Shown: piece after piece, positions 31,829 to 40,528 of the stretch | Numbering within the stretch: the first letter of the stretch is position 1 | Layout: each line of letters starts with the position of its first letter | Assembly: GCA_040757355.1 (NCBI GenBank) | Contig: JBFLWY010000025.1 | Span: 1-44,505 of the forward strand | DNA: 44,505 nt | Origin: DTYU01 sp040757355 | Lineage (GTDB): Bacteria; Bacillota; Desulfotomaculia; Desulfotomaculales; Ammonificaceae | Direction: 5' to 3' | Program-made: the position numbers and the translations under genes | Notes under the pieces: model-generated | Database searches by the model: none | Told to the model about the DNA's origin: nothing | The model's input: the letters and a program-made list of their open reading frames with translations, nothing else

Positions 31829-32266
31829 ATGTTTGACCCTACTGTTGTTTATATCGAAAGAGGCTCAGAAAACTACCCGCTGGGGAAAACCCTCATACAT
31901 AAAAAAACAGGGTAAACCGATGATTTAGGTGAGCCAGGGTGGGCATTAACGTTGCGCCCGTCATACTTATGGACAACTGAAAGAAAAGTACGCGGAAATG
32001 TTCGATTACCTGGAACAAAACCTGTTTCCGGAATTAGAGGGCCGGGCCTTTTTCGAGATAATATTTATGACTTACGGCCTGGCTAACGTACGGATATTGT
32101 CCGAGGCTATGCCTAACGTAATAAACCTTTTAGATCGGTCGTTGATGAGGCCGAAGGGAGAGGCAAATACTGCTGTAAAACGGAGATAAGATCAAGAGCG
32201 GAACAATTTTTTAGAAACGAAATAGAAAGGAGGTTTGCCGAGGCCACAATCAGTTACGTATGCTGA
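31829..32266 (+). pseudogene. splB: Spore photoproduct lyase remnant
   Basis: ATG 31829 opens FDPTVVYIERGSENYPLGKTL, the N-terminus of spore photoproduct lyase, and stops at TAA 31915. From about 31987 the C-terminal part appears (KYAEMFDYLEQNLFPELEGR, then AFFEIIFMTYGLANVRILSEA). It needs a frameshift near 32170 to continue as GKYCCKTEIRSRAEQFFRNE, then IERRFAEATISYVC and stop at 32266. The radical-SAM core with its CxxxCxxC motif, about 200 residues, is deleted. SplB repairs UV thymine lesions during spore germination, so this gene is dead. Confidence 0.75.
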
Positions 32267-32439
32267 TTACTTGAAAATCTATCGGAGGCAAAATTATAGA
32301 GTTGATGCAGCACCGTTTCCGGCAGCCTCAGGATGCAGGATAATTGACGTTGGTGAAGTAATAATGGCTTAACCAAAAAATTTACTGGAAAGGCTTCCGG
32401 GTAGGGTTAAGTAAAGGACTAAAAAGAGGGGTGTAATGT

Positions 32440-33009
32440 ATGGCTAAAATAACCCAATCCCCAGCGACAATACTGTTTCCGGTACCGGTAGTGCTGGTGA
32501 CTTCGGTCGACGGCGGCGGCAGGCCGAACGTTTTTACAGTGGCGTGGACAGGTACCGTCAACTCCGTTCCGCCGATGCTGTCCGTCAGCGCAAGACCTGC
32601 AACATATTCCCACGGGCTGATAAAACAGACGGGCGAGTTTGTGGTCAATATTCCCGGCGCTGATCAGGTCTGGGTTGTTGACTACTGCGGGTGCGTTTCC
32701 GGACGTGAGGTTGACAAGTTTGCCGAGGCCCGCTTGACACCTGTGGCAGCCAAGTATGTTAAAGCTCCGCTCATAAAGGAGTGCCCGGTAAATATCGAGT
32801 GCAGGGTGGTACAGTCCCTGAGACCAGGCGGTCATGAAATGTTCCTTGGTGAGATCCTGGCTGTTCACTTCGAGGAAGAGTATCTGGATAAGAAGGGACA
32901 ACCCGACTTCGATAAAATCAGGCCGATTGCCTACTGTACACCCCAGTACCGCCTTATCGGTGAAAAAATCGGGCAACACGGCTTCTCAAAGAAGGAACCA
33001 CGACGGTAA
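32440..33009 (+). CDS. Flavin reductase-like / flavoredoxin FMN-binding protein
   Basis: 189 residues, ATG behind AGAGGGGTG. The split-barrel FMN-binding fold is shown by PVPVVLVTSVDGGGRPNVFTVAWTGTVNSVPPMLSVSARPATYSHGLI and EFVVNIPGADQVWVVDYCG. Anaerobe flavoredoxins of this type pass electrons in sulfur or hydrogen metabolism. The gene stands alone. The following 215 bp hold nothing recognised. Confidence 0.85.
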   Translation: MAKITQSPATILFPVPVVLVTSVDGGGRPNVFTVAWTGTVNSVPPMLSVSARPATYSHGLIKQTGEFVVNIPGADQVWVVDYCGCVSGREVDKFAEARLTPVAAKYVKAPLIKECPVNIECRVVQSLRPGGHEMFLGEILAVHFEEEYLDKKGQPDFDKIRPIAYCTPQYRLIGEKIGQHGFSKKEPRR

Positions 33010-33225
33010 ACGAGGTGAGCGAAAAGGTTGATGTGCAACCGTCAGCACAGGATAAAACTCTTAGCTGACCTCCCCAGCAGTCTTACGCGGACTTTTCAAT
33101 CGACGCGTTGCGGCTTCGGCGACGACTTGTTTCCATGGTTTTGGGCCGTAATTGGAGTCGTTGAGTATCCCGCCTGTGCTCTAGCAGAATAATATTGACT
33201 AGAACAGGGCTGGGATTTACGGTTG

Positions 33226-33591
33226 TTAAAAAGCGTTTTCGATGTGTTCAAGCTTCTCCACTTTCTGACTCCCGACGTTGTATTGAACAGCAACCACATC
33301 AAACCGGCAAATGCTGCCCTTTTCTCTTTCGGTCGCCAGGTAGTAACGGGCCACCTCCCGTAGTTTCTTTTGCTTCCGGTAACCGATGCTTTCCTGGGGC
33401 AACCCGAAATCTGTGGTAACTTTAGCCCGGACCTCTACAAAGACAAGGGTTCGCTTATCAAGGGCAACAATATCTATTTCACCGTAGCGGCAGCGGTAAT
33501 TCTGCGCCAGTATCGAGTATCCTTTGCGTTTGAGGTAGTCCGCCGCAAACGCTTCGGCTCTGTGCCCGAGCTTTTGTCTGTTCTTCGTCAT
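33226..33591 (-). CDS. yraN: YraN/UPF0102 family nuclease-like protein
   Basis: 121 residues. GHRAEAFAADYLKRKGYSILAQNYRCRYGEIDIVALDKRTLVFVEVRAK has the conserved E...GEIDIV...FVEVK-like restriction endonuclease fold residues of UPF0102. It lies directly behind rnhB, as in most Firmicutes. Function unproven. Confidence 0.9.
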   Translation of the reverse strand: MTKNRQKLGHRAEAFAADYLKRKGYSILAQNYRCRYGEIDIVALDKRTLVFVEVRAKVTTDFGLPQESIGYRKQKKLREVARYYLATEREKGSICRFDVVAVQYNVGSQKVEKLEHIENAF

Positions 33592-34299
33592 TTAAAACAT
33601 CCGCTCTTGTAACAAGGACTTCACGGGACCGAAGCTCCGCCTGTGGTGCGGCGTGGGACCGAATCTGGCAAGAGACTCGAAGTGTTCGCGGGTGGGGTAC
33701 CCTTTGTGACGGCAAAATCCATACTGCGGAAATTCGCGGTGAATTTCATCCATCAAGCGGTCGCGGGTTACTTTGGCGATGATGGAGGCGGCGGCTACGG
33801 CGGCTACCTGTGCGTCCCCACGGACCATGCCGGTCTGGGGAAGGGGGAGGCCGGGGATGGCGCTTCCGTCCACTATCACGTAATCAGGTTTAACGCAAAG
33901 GGCTTCAAGCGCCCGGCGCATCGCCAGAAAAGATGCCCGGCGGATGTTGAGGGCGTCGATTTCCGCGACTGAGGCAATCCCTATCGACCATGTGAGGGCC
34001 ACGGTACAGATTTGCTCCGCGAGATAAGCCCGCTTGTTAACCGAAAGAACTTTTGAATCATTGAGACCGGGGAGGTCCACAGCTTCGGGCAGAATAACCG
34101 CCCCGGCCACTACCGGCCCGGCCAGCGGTCCCCTGCCGGCCTCGTCCACGCCGGCTACCAGCGAAAACCCGCGTGTCCTTAAATCCTGCTCCAGAAGAAA
34201 AAGGGTGTCGTACCGGGCTTTTTCGGCCTCCGTTGCATCCTTGAGGACTGCTTCATAAAAGACGTGTCTGGGAATACACCCAAAACTTTGCGGGTGCAC
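33592..34299 (-). CDS. rnhB: Ribonuclease HII
   Basis: 235 residues; GTG 34299 follows GGGAGGAAAA. Catalytic acids are visible in VAGVDEAGRGPLAGPVVAGAVIL (Asp-Glu), in VDGSAIPG and in RGDAQVAAVAAASIIAKVTRDRLM. The enzyme removes RNA and single ribonucleotides from DNA. The N-terminal extension of about 45 residues (EAEKARYDTLFLLEQDLRTRG) is usual in Gram-positives. Confidence 0.94.
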   Translation of the reverse strand: MHPQSFGCIPRHVFYEAVLKDATEAEKARYDTLFLLEQDLRTRGFSLVAGVDEAGRGPLAGPVVAGAVILPEAVDLPGLNDSKVLSVNKRAYLAEQICTVALTWSIGIASVAEIDALNIRRASFLAMRRALEALCVKPDYVIVDGSAIPGLPLPQTGMVRGDAQVAAVAAASIIAKVTRDRLMDEIHREFPQYGFCRHKGYPTREHFESLARFGPTPHHRRSFGPVKSLLQERMF

Positions 34300-34322
34300 T
34301 TTTCCTCCCCCAAGTCAAGCGT

Positions 34323-35147
34323 CTATACTTCCGGACATGGGTCAAGCGTGAACCGGCCCAAGCGGCCTTCACGAAAATCCTTTAACAGCGCCGTTGCGGC
34401 CTTAAAGCGGTCGACCTGCCCACCGGACCTTACAAGTCCCCGCTTCAACCCGATTGTTTCGAGCAACACATTGGTATCCGCGGGTAAAGCAAGCAACCGG
34501 TACCGGCGTTTCAGTACCCCAGGGTAATTAACCCTCAGCCAGCCGAGGAGCCAGAGCGAAACCCCCTCACTGTCCACGACTTCTTCTTTCACTGCCCCTG
34601 TGGCTGCCAGCTTCAGTCCCACTTCCCGGTCTTCAAAGCGCGGCCAGAGTACGCCCGGTGTGTCGAGAAGTTCAATTCCCGGCGCAACTCTAATCCATTG
34701 TTTCCCCCGGGTAATCCCGGGGCGGGCGCCTGTATGTGCAGTTCTTTGCCCGGCGAAGCGGTTAATAAAGGTAGACTTGCCTACGTTTGGGATGCCAACC
34801 ACCATTCCCCTTATAGTACCAGTTCGCGCGGGTTTACAAGTCTGTCGGACAATCCGGGGAATTTTACCGAACCCTCTCCCGCTGAAAGAATCAAGCTGAA
34901 CTACCGGGACCCTGCCCGTCGCCAGTACCTCTAACCACGCGCGGGTCTGGGAGGGGTCGGCCAGGTCCGCCTTGTTGAGGATAAGCACACGCGGCTTGGC
35001 GCCGAGCACCGAATCGATGTCCGGGTTACGGCTTGAGCGGGGTATCCGCGCGTCTACCAGTTCAAAAACCACCTGCACAAGCTTGAGGTTATCCCGGATC
35101 ATTTTCCGGGCTTTTGCCATATGCCCCGGGTACCATTGGAGTTGCAT
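34323..35147 (-). CDS. rbgA: Ribosome biogenesis GTPase YlqF/RbgA
   Basis: 274 residues with circularly permuted GTPase motifs: G4 LNKADLAD near 57, then G1 GIPNVGKST near 117, then G3 LLDTPGVLWP near 160. It begins MQLQWYPGHMAKARKMI, the classic RbgA start. RbgA drives late 50S subunit assembly. Confidence 0.94.
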   Translation of the reverse strand: MQLQWYPGHMAKARKMIRDNLKLVQVVFELVDARIPRSSRNPDIDSVLGAKPRVLILNKADLADPSQTRAWLEVLATGRVPVVQLDSFSGRGFGKIPRIVRQTCKPARTGTIRGMVVGIPNVGKSTFINRFAGQRTAHTGARPGITRGKQWIRVAPGIELLDTPGVLWPRFEDREVGLKLAATGAVKEEVVDSEGVSLWLLGWLRVNYPGVLKRRYRLLALPADTNVLLETIGLKRGLVRSGGQVDRFKAATALLKDFREGRLGRFTLDPCPEV

Positions 35148-35175
35148 AGGAGATCTCCCTTAAGGAGGCTGCCTT

Positions 35176-35286
35176 CCAGCACTCAACTCAGAGAAACAGC
35201 TCGCTTTGACCCTGCTGCAGACTCTTCGCCTCTAAACTTCCACTTGCCTGGTAGCTACTACCGTTTTCTTTCAGTAGAGTACTGGG
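35176..35286. repeat. Palindrome-ended repeat B
   Basis: Left tip CCAGCACTCAACT, then AGAGAAACAGCTC as in copy A; right tip GAGTACTGGG with one or two changes; 111 bp. It sits in the 230-bp gap between rbgA and lepB. The interior shares AGCTC...TTTGACC and ACCGTTTTC with copy E. Confidence 0.6.
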
Positions 35287-35377
35287 TGGTTGTTCGGCGG
35301 CCTCCGGGTTTCTTACCGAGCTTAAATGCAGTATAGTAGTCTTGATAATGGGAATGTGTATTTTTGCGATGGTTTGC

Positions 35378-35896
35378 TTAGCGAACCAGATTAATTCGAG
35401 TTATCGGCCAGTATAAAAGTACGGCTTTGCCTACGATCAACCGCCGGTCAAGAAACCCCCACACCCGGCTGTCTTCACTGTTCATGCGGTTGTCGCCGAG
35501 CATGAAATAGGAGTCCTCCGGAACCTTAACGGGCCCAAAGTCTGCGAAATATGTACCCGGAGGCAAGTAAGGCTCCGGCGTTTCCCGACCGTTAATGAAG
35601 AGTTTGCCGTCGGAGAGCTGTACTGTTTCCCCGCTGAGGCCTATCAGACGTTTAACGTAATTCTTTTTCTCATTAAGCGGAAACCGAAAAACAATGATGT
35701 CGCCTCGCTCCGGCGGGTGAAGGCGGTAGGAAAGCTTGGATACGATGATCCGGTCTCCCTGGAAGAGCGTGGGCTTCATTGAGCCGGAAGGGATGTAGAA
35801 CGGCTGGAAAATAAAAGCCCGGATGAATATGGCTAGGATGATAGCAATTACTAAGGATTCTAAAATGTCTCCGAAAAAACCCGACCGCTTACCCAC
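35378..35896 (-). CDS. lepB: Signal peptidase I
   Basis: 172 residues, GTG start with AGGAGGT 12 bp upstream. One N-terminal membrane helix (about 12-30), catalytic Ser39 in YIPSGSMKPTL, Lys82 in NYVKRLIG, and GDNRMNSEDSR as box E. It removes signal peptides from exported proteins. Position next to rplS and rbgA is typical for Firmicutes. Confidence 0.95.
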   Translation of the reverse strand: MGKRSGFFGDILESLVIAIILAIFIRAFIFQPFYIPSGSMKPTLFQGDRIIVSKLSYRLHPPERGDIIVFRFPLNEKKNYVKRLIGLSGETVQLSDGKLFINGRETPEPYLPPGTYFADFGPVKVPEDSYFMLGDNRMNSEDSRVWGFLDRRLIVGKAVLLYWPITRINLVR

Positions 35897-35928
35897 GCTT
35901 ACCGCAAGACCTCCTAGGAGACTTTAAA

Positions 35929-36034
35929 GAGAGGTGAGAGGTGGGAGGTTGGAGGTGAGACTCATTAAGGGAGAAATCCGCGTCGCGAATCACTTTAAGG
36001 ATTTTTAGTTCAGACTTCTCACTTCTCACTTCTC
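35929..36034. repeat. Two opposed 7-bp tandem repeat tracts
   Basis: GAGAGGT-GAGAGGT-GGGAGGT-TGGAGGT at 35929-35956 and, about 57 bp on, ACTTCTC three times exactly at 36014-36034. The second tract is close to the reverse complement of the first, so the pair could form a purine/pyrimidine hairpin. Period 7 in both. Confidence 0.7.
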
Positions 36035-36093
36035 AAACGGCCTCCCCAGCCGTCATCTCGAAAAAACGGCTGTTTGGGAACCACTAACGTCGC

Positions 36094-36194
36094 CCCGCAC
36101 TAAACCCAAAAGACTTAGCTCTTTGACCAATGGTGTGGACGGTTCCTTTCAAAGTTTACCTTTTATGGCTGCCGCCGTTTCGGTTTAGTGCGGG
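36094..36194. repeat. Palindrome-ended repeat E
   Basis: Perfect 13-bp tips CCCGCACTAAACC and GGTTTAGTGCGGG, 101 bp in total. The tips differ from copy A (CCCAGCACTCAACC) mainly by one missing base and one substitution, and the interior keeps AGCTCTTTGACC and GCCGTTTC-like blocks. Lies between lepB and rplS. The paired changes in both tips point to selection for pairing. Confidence 0.65.
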
Positions 36195-36356
36195 CCTTTG
36201 TATTCATGCCGCCGTTGCCCTTAGTCAAAAAGGATCAGCTTGCTTTTTCGACAAGTTGGTTTGCGCCACTCTTCTAAAACCGGTTCTCCGCTGTAGTCGC
36301 CGTTTCCCGGAAAGAAAACAGAGGACCCTAATAGTCACCGGGCCCCCTTGTTTGGG

Positions 36357-36704
36357 TCAGCGCCGCTCTTGAATACGTGCAGCCTTGCCGCGGAGTTTAC
36401 GCAGGTAATACAGGCGGGCGCGCCGCACACGGCCTCGCCGTATAACCTCAACGCGTTCGATGCGCGGGGAGCGGATCGGAAAGATGCGTTCCACCCCGAC
36501 ACCGTAGGAAACTCGCCTGACGGTGAACGTTTCGTCAAGTCCACCGCCGCGCCTTCTGATAACCACACCCTCAAACATTTGGGTGCGTTCGCGGTTTCCT
36601 TCCACGACCTTAACGTGAACCCGTACTGTATCTCCCGGTCTAAAGTCGGAGATTTCTTTTTTTAGGCGTTCTTCTCCGGCAAGTAATTCCATAAGGTTAC
36701 TCAT
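36357..36704 (-). CDS. rplS: Ribosomal protein bL19
   Basis: 115 residues: DFRPGDTVRVHVKVVEGNRERTQMFEGVVIRRRG, FTVRRVSYGVGVERIFPIRSPRIE and RRARLYYLRKLRGKAARI. It is the 50S protein at the subunit interface. Its own promoter lies 60 bp upstream besides read-through from trmD. Confidence 0.97.
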   Translation of the reverse strand: MSNLMELLAGEERLKKEISDFRPGDTVRVHVKVVEGNRERTQMFEGVVIRRRGGGLDETFTVRRVSYGVGVERIFPIRSPRIERVEVIRRGRVRRARLYYLRKLRGKAARIQERR

Positions 36705-36763
36705 TGCTTAAGCCCTCGCTTTCAGACATACATGAAATGATCCCGGCAATAAAACCAGGTAAA

Positions 36764-36792
36764 ATTATAACACGGATGCTCCGCCCCCGCAA
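36764..36792 (-). promoter_or_regulatory. rplS promoter
   Basis: Minus strand TTGCGG (36792-36787), 17 bp, TATAAT (36769-36764), in the gap between trmD and rplS. Confidence 0.6.
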
Positions 36793-36811
36793 TAACAACC
36801 CACTCTGTATG

Positions 36812-37564
36812 TCAATCTTTAATTATGCAACGGTGGATACGCTCTGCACACTCCCGGAAGAAATGCCTGTCTTCATCAGTTAGCTCCGCCGTTGCCAGCA
36901 AGTCCGGCCGCCGAACGAGGGTCCGGATAAGTGCCTCCTCCCGCCGCCACCGTGCTATGCGGGCGTGGTGCCCGCTCAAAAGCACCTCGGGAACCGCCAT
37001 TCCCCGGAACTCCCGCGGTCTGGTGTATTGGGGGTGCTCTAATAGACCGGTGGCGAAAGAATCAGTGGCCGGCGCCGTCTCCTCACCCAACACGCCCGGG
37101 ACCAAGCGCGAAACTGCGTCTACGACGACCATCGCGGCCAGTTCTCCGCCGGTAAGAACGAAGTCCCCAACCGATATTTCCCCGGTTGCGGCGCTCCTGA
37201 CCCGTTCGTCGACCCCTTCGTAATGGCCGCAGATAAGAACAATGTGGTTTTCCGTAGCCAGTTCTCCGGCAAGCTTTTGAGTAAAGCGTTCGCCCTGCGG
37301 GCAAAGCAGGATAACCGGCCCGGTTTTGCCCCTGCGCTTGTGTACGGTTTCCAGGGCTTGAAGAATAGGCCCGGGCGCCATCACCATTCCTGCGCCGCCG
37401 CCGAATGGGGCATCGTCAACTGTGCGATGCCTGTTTTGGGAGAAATCGCGGATGTTGATCAGGCTGATACTTACGATTCCTTTATCCATCGCTCGCTTTA
37501 GAATGCTGGTAGAGAATGGTCCCGCAAACATTTCCGGAAACAAGGTCAGAACATCAAAGACCAT
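36812..37564 (-). CDS. trmD: tRNA (guanine-N1)-methyltransferase
   Basis: 250 residues from ATG 37564, which follows GGAGGGGGTGG; the frame opens 8 codons earlier. Knotted SPOUT fold markers: VLTLFPEMFAGPF, DDAPFGGGAGMVM, LICGHYEGVDERV, and SVGDFVLTGGELAAMVVVDAVSRLVPGVLG. It methylates G37 of tRNAs reading CNN and prevents frameshifts. It overlaps the end of rimM by no bases and is coupled to it. Confidence 0.96.
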   Translation of the reverse strand: MVFDVLTLFPEMFAGPFSTSILKRAMDKGIVSISLINIRDFSQNRHRTVDDAPFGGGAGMVMAPGPILQALETVHKRRGKTGPVILLCPQGERFTQKLAGELATENHIVLICGHYEGVDERVRSAATGEISVGDFVLTGGELAAMVVVDAVSRLVPGVLGEETAPATDSFATGLLEHPQYTRPREFRGMAVPEVLLSGHHARIARWRREEALIRTLVRRPDLLATAELTDEDRHFFRECAERIHRCIIKD

Positions 37565-37584
37565 TGAATCCACCCCCTCCGCTT

Positions 37585-38112
37585 TCAACCGGCATCGCTT
37601 GCCCCCGGGAGTCCTTCGGGAAGCTGCACTACCATCTTACCCGCGTTAACATTTATTTCCCGGACTACTTCCTTGATTGCCGGAATGAGAATTTCCTTGC
37701 CGTTGGTGGAAGTTATACTGTACACATCGTTGGCCCCGGTCTTAAAAACGGCACCGATCTTGCCGATATAAGCCCCATCTTGAGACCAGACCTTAAGCCC
37801 CACAATCTCGAACACGTAATAGTGTCCCGGAGGAAGGGGGACCGTTTCCGAGCGGGAAACCTTAATTAGTGCGCCACGCAGCTTTTCAGCATTGCTCAAA
37901 TCGTCAACACCGGCCAATTTGAGCAGGATAAAGCGCTTGTGCTGAGATGTGTTTTCAACGGTGTAAACGTACATTTCGTTCTGCACGAACACCCGGACCT
38001 TTTCCATTACTAAAAAACGTTCCGGGAAATCCGTCAGGGGAAGAACGCGAACGGCCCCCCGGTGTCCGTGGGGGGCCACAATTTCCCCGATGATGATATA
38101 ATCTTCCGCCAT
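37585..38112 (-). CDS. rimM: Ribosome maturation factor RimM
   Basis: 175 residues: IIIGEIVAPHGHRGAVRVLPLTDFPERF (RimM domain), then the PRC-barrel with HYYVFEIVGLKVWSQDG, GKIGAVFKTGANDVYSI and EILIPAIKEVVREIN. It helps 30S head maturation by binding uS19. Three bases separate it from ylqD upstream. Confidence 0.95.
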   Translation of the reverse strand: MAEDYIIIGEIVAPHGHRGAVRVLPLTDFPERFLVMEKVRVFVQNEMYVYTVENTSQHKRFILLKLAGVDDLSNAEKLRGALIKVSRSETVPLPPGHYYVFEIVGLKVWSQDGAYIGKIGAVFKTGANDVYSITSTNGKEILIPAIKEVVREINVNAGKMVVQLPEGLPGASDAG

Positions 38113-38115
38113 GGC

Positions 38116-38520
38116 TCAGCCCTGCTCCCTTATGGCAACAACTTTTCCGTCTTCGACGATAATCTCCAGCGGACCCAACCGCGTTATGTCATCCCCTATG
38201 CCTATTTCTGCCAGGCTTTCGGCCCGCCCCTGGATAATCTCCGCGCCGGGGGGCAGGGTTTTTACGGTTTCGAACTGCTGTCGCAGCCGCTCCTTGTTTT
38301 CCGCCTTTTCGCGACGGACCTTTTCCATCTCGTCGGCTTCTACTTGCGACAGGCGAGCCTTTTTATCGGTGCTTAATCGTTTGGCCTGAAACTCAAGCCG
38401 CTGTACCTCGCGTTCCGCCTCTTCAATTGCTGCTGCCAGTCTCCTGAGCAGGACCTCTTTATAGTTTTCGGTCACCCTGACCTTCACGATTACCGGCCGG
38501 GTAACAGTTATCCGGTCCAT
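38116..38520 (-). CDS. ylqD: YlqD-family protein
   Basis: 134 residues, ATG behind GAGGAATT. Central coiled coil (residues about 20-90: LLRRLAAAIEEAEREVQRLEFQAKRL, then VEADEMEKVRREKAENKERLRQQF) and a C-terminal beta part (IGIGDDITRLGPLEIIVEDGKVV). YlqD is a Firmicute protein of unknown role coded between khpA and rimM, exactly as here. Confidence 0.88.
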   Translation of the reverse strand: MDRITVTRPVIVKVRVTENYKEVLLRRLAAAIEEAEREVQRLEFQAKRLSTDKKARLSQVEADEMEKVRREKAENKERLRQQFETVKTLPPGAEIIQGRAESLAEIGIGDDITRLGPLEIIVEDGKVVAIREQG

Positions 38521-38535
38521 AATTCCTCACGGTGA

Positions 38536-38763
38536 TTAAAGGATTTCAACCACTATTTTTTTTCGGGACTGCGCCGCCGCTGCTTTGACCATCTGCCGGA
38601 TCGCCCGTGCGATGCGGCCCTGCTTCCCGATCACTTTTCCTACATCCTCAGCGGCTACCCGTAACTCAATAACAATCGATTTCTCCTTTTCAGTGAGTCT
38701 CACTTCAACCTCTTCCGGTTTATCCACCAGGGCTTTGGCCAGAATCTCTACAAGTTCTTTCAT
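38536..38763 (-). CDS. khpA: KH-domain RNA-binding protein KhpA
   Basis: 75 residues; single KH domain with VIGKQGRIARAIRQMVKAAA as the GxxG loop helix. ATG behind GGAGG. KhpA pairs with KhpB/Jag and binds many small RNAs in Gram-positives. Between rpsP and ylqD. Confidence 0.93.
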   Translation of the reverse strand: MKELVEILAKALVDKPEEVEVRLTEKEKSIVIELRVAAEDVGKVIGKQGRIARAIRQMVKAAAAQSRKKIVVEIL

Positions 38764-38801
38764 CGATTTAGCCTCCTATCAGTCTGGCCCTCCCGCATCT
38801 C

Positions 38802-39044
38802 CTATACAATTCCTGTGCGTGTAAACAAAACCCTAACTGTGTTTGTCGGTTTCGCCCCCTTGGCGAGCCACTCCCTGGCACGTTCCTCGTCAATCTTCAC
38901 TTCGGCCGGGTCGGCTATCGGGTTGTAGTAGCCTATTTCCTCAATGAAGCGGCCGTCCCGCGGCGAGCGGGCATCTGCCACGACAATGCGGTACCGTGGC
39001 TGTTTTTTCGCTCCCATTCGCTTCAGCCTTATTCTTACGGCCAA
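38802..39044 (-). CDS. rpsP: Ribosomal protein bS16
   Basis: 80 residues from TTG 39044, which follows GGAGGTG; a longer frame exists but the family starts with AVRIRLKRMGAKKQPRYRIVVADARSPRDGRFIEEIGYYNP. 30S assembly protein. Directly downstream of ffh. Confidence 0.95.
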   Translation of the reverse strand: MAVRIRLKRMGAKKQPRYRIVVADARSPRDGRFIEEIGYYNPIADPAEVKIDEERAREWLAKGAKPTNTVRVLFTRTGIV

Positions 39045-39078
39045 CCGATACACCTCCTCTCTATGAGTCTTTGGGGGT

Positions 39079-40419
39079 TTACATAAAAGGAAAACGGCCG
39101 GGTCTTGCACCCTTCTTCAGACCCTTTTCCATTGATGTAATCTGGCGGATCATCTTCTTCGTTTGTTCAAACTGTTTAAGAAGCCGGTTAACGTCTTGGA
39201 CAGTAGCGCCGCTGCCGCGAGCGATACGGCGGCGCCGGCTCCCGTCGATGACTTCCGGGTGCCGCCGTTCCTCAGGAGTCATTGAGTTGATTATCGCCTC
39301 TGTCCAAACCAGGTCCCGTTCGTCGAACTGAAAGTCCTCCCTGAGTTTTTTGAGCCCGCCTAAACCCGGAATCATGCCCAGGATATGGTCAAGGGGCCCC
39401 ATCTTTTTGAACTGCCGGAGCTGAACAAGAAAGTCTTCCAGGTTAAAATCGGCGCTCTTAATGCGTTTTTGCATTTCCGCCGCCTGCTGGGCATCGAAAG
39501 TACTCTGCGCCTTTTCGATCAGGGTGAGGACATCCCCCATGCCGAGGATGCGGTCGGCCATGCGGTCCGGATAAAACGGTTCAAGCATGTCAAGCTTTTC
39601 GCCCATCCCCGCAAATTTGATAGGGCAGCCGGTTACCGCCCGGATAGACAACGCTGCACCGCCCCGGGTGTCGCCGTCAAGCTTGGTTAACACCGCTCCG
39701 TCAAGGCCGAGGCGTGAGTGAAAACTCTCTGCAACCGTCACGGCGTCCTGACCGGTCATGGAGTCAACCACCAGGAGGATCTCGTGGGGATTGACCGCAG
39801 CCTTTATTCCCTCGAGCTCCTGCATTAGTTCTTCGTTAATGTGCAGGCGGCCGGCGGTATCAATGATGATAGTATCATAGCCCTTTTTTGCTGCCTCCTC
39901 GACTGCTGCTACAGCAATCGCGACCGGATCCGTTTCCTTGTGGAAGACGGGTACCTGAATCTGGCCGCCGAGGACCTGGAGCTGCTTGATAGCGGCCGGA
40001 CGGTAGATGTCAGCCGCAACCAGGAGCGGCCGCCGCCCCTGCTTTTTGAGCAGCAGGCTGAGTTTGGCTGCGGTTGTGGTCTTGCCCGAGCCCTGAAGGC
40101 CCACGAGCATGACAACTGTCGGGGGTTTGGGTGAGATGTTCAGGCGCACGTTTTCGCCGCCCATCAGGAGAGCCAGTTCGTCGCGGACGATTTTGATGAC
40201 CTGGTGGGCGGGATTCAGGTTGGTAAGTATTTCCTGCCCTACCGCCCGCTCCCGGATACGCGCGATAAAGTCTTTGACCACTTTAAAGTTGACGTCTGCC
40301 TCCAACAGCGCGACCCGCACCTCTTTAAGCGCAGCGGTGACGTCATCTTCTGTCAGTCGCCCCTTGCCTTTGAGCCGTTTGAAGGTCTCCTGGAGCTTTT
40401 CCGCAAGACTCGAAAACAT
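39079..40419 (-). CDS. ffh: Signal recognition particle protein Ffh
   Basis: 446 residues from ATG 40419 behind AAGGAGGA; the frame opens 43 codons earlier without support. N domain (FSSLAEKLQETFKRLKGKG), G domain with GLQGSGKTTTAAKL, DTAGRLHINEELM and TKLDGDTRGGAALS, and a Met-rich M domain ending with MEKGLKKGARPGRFPFM. It binds signal peptides of nascent membrane proteins together with 4.5S RNA. The usual partner ylxM is not upstream; an SRPBCC gene is. Confidence 0.96.
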   Translation of the reverse strand: MFSSLAEKLQETFKRLKGKGRLTEDDVTAALKEVRVALLEADVNFKVVKDFIARIRERAVGQEILTNLNPAHQVIKIVRDELALLMGGENVRLNISPKPPTVVMLVGLQGSGKTTTAAKLSLLLKKQGRRPLLVAADIYRPAAIKQLQVLGGQIQVPVFHKETDPVAIAVAAVEEAAKKGYDTIIIDTAGRLHINEELMQELEGIKAAVNPHEILLVVDSMTGQDAVTVAESFHSRLGLDGAVLTKLDGDTRGGAALSIRAVTGCPIKFAGMGEKLDMLEPFYPDRMADRILGMGDVLTLIEKAQSTFDAQQAAEMQKRIKSADFNLEDFLVQLRQFKKMGPLDHILGMIPGLGGLKKLREDFQFDERDLVWTEAIINSMTPEERRHPEVIDGSRRRRIARGSGATVQDVNRLLKQFEQTKKMIRQITSMEKGLKKGARPGRFPFM

Positions 40420-40528
40420 TGATTGTAAGTCCTCCTTCCCCGGCCCAGGCGGTCCAGCCGGTCGCCGAGGATACACGATGATTTTACTGAAACCGGCCCT
40501 GACTGTCAAGGTAAGGCGTCGCCGCACT

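Noticed and set aside
31998..32189. 63-codon frame as an independent gene
   Set aside because: Its sequence is the C-terminal part of spore photoproduct lyase in a broken gene, with no ribosome site.
33010..33225. Short minus-strand frame behind the flavin reductase
   Set aside because: 68 codons with no recognisable family, overlapping the end of yraN out of frame.
35929..36034. Heptamer tracts as a CRISPR array
   Set aside because: Units are 7 bp without spacers; no cas genes in the window.
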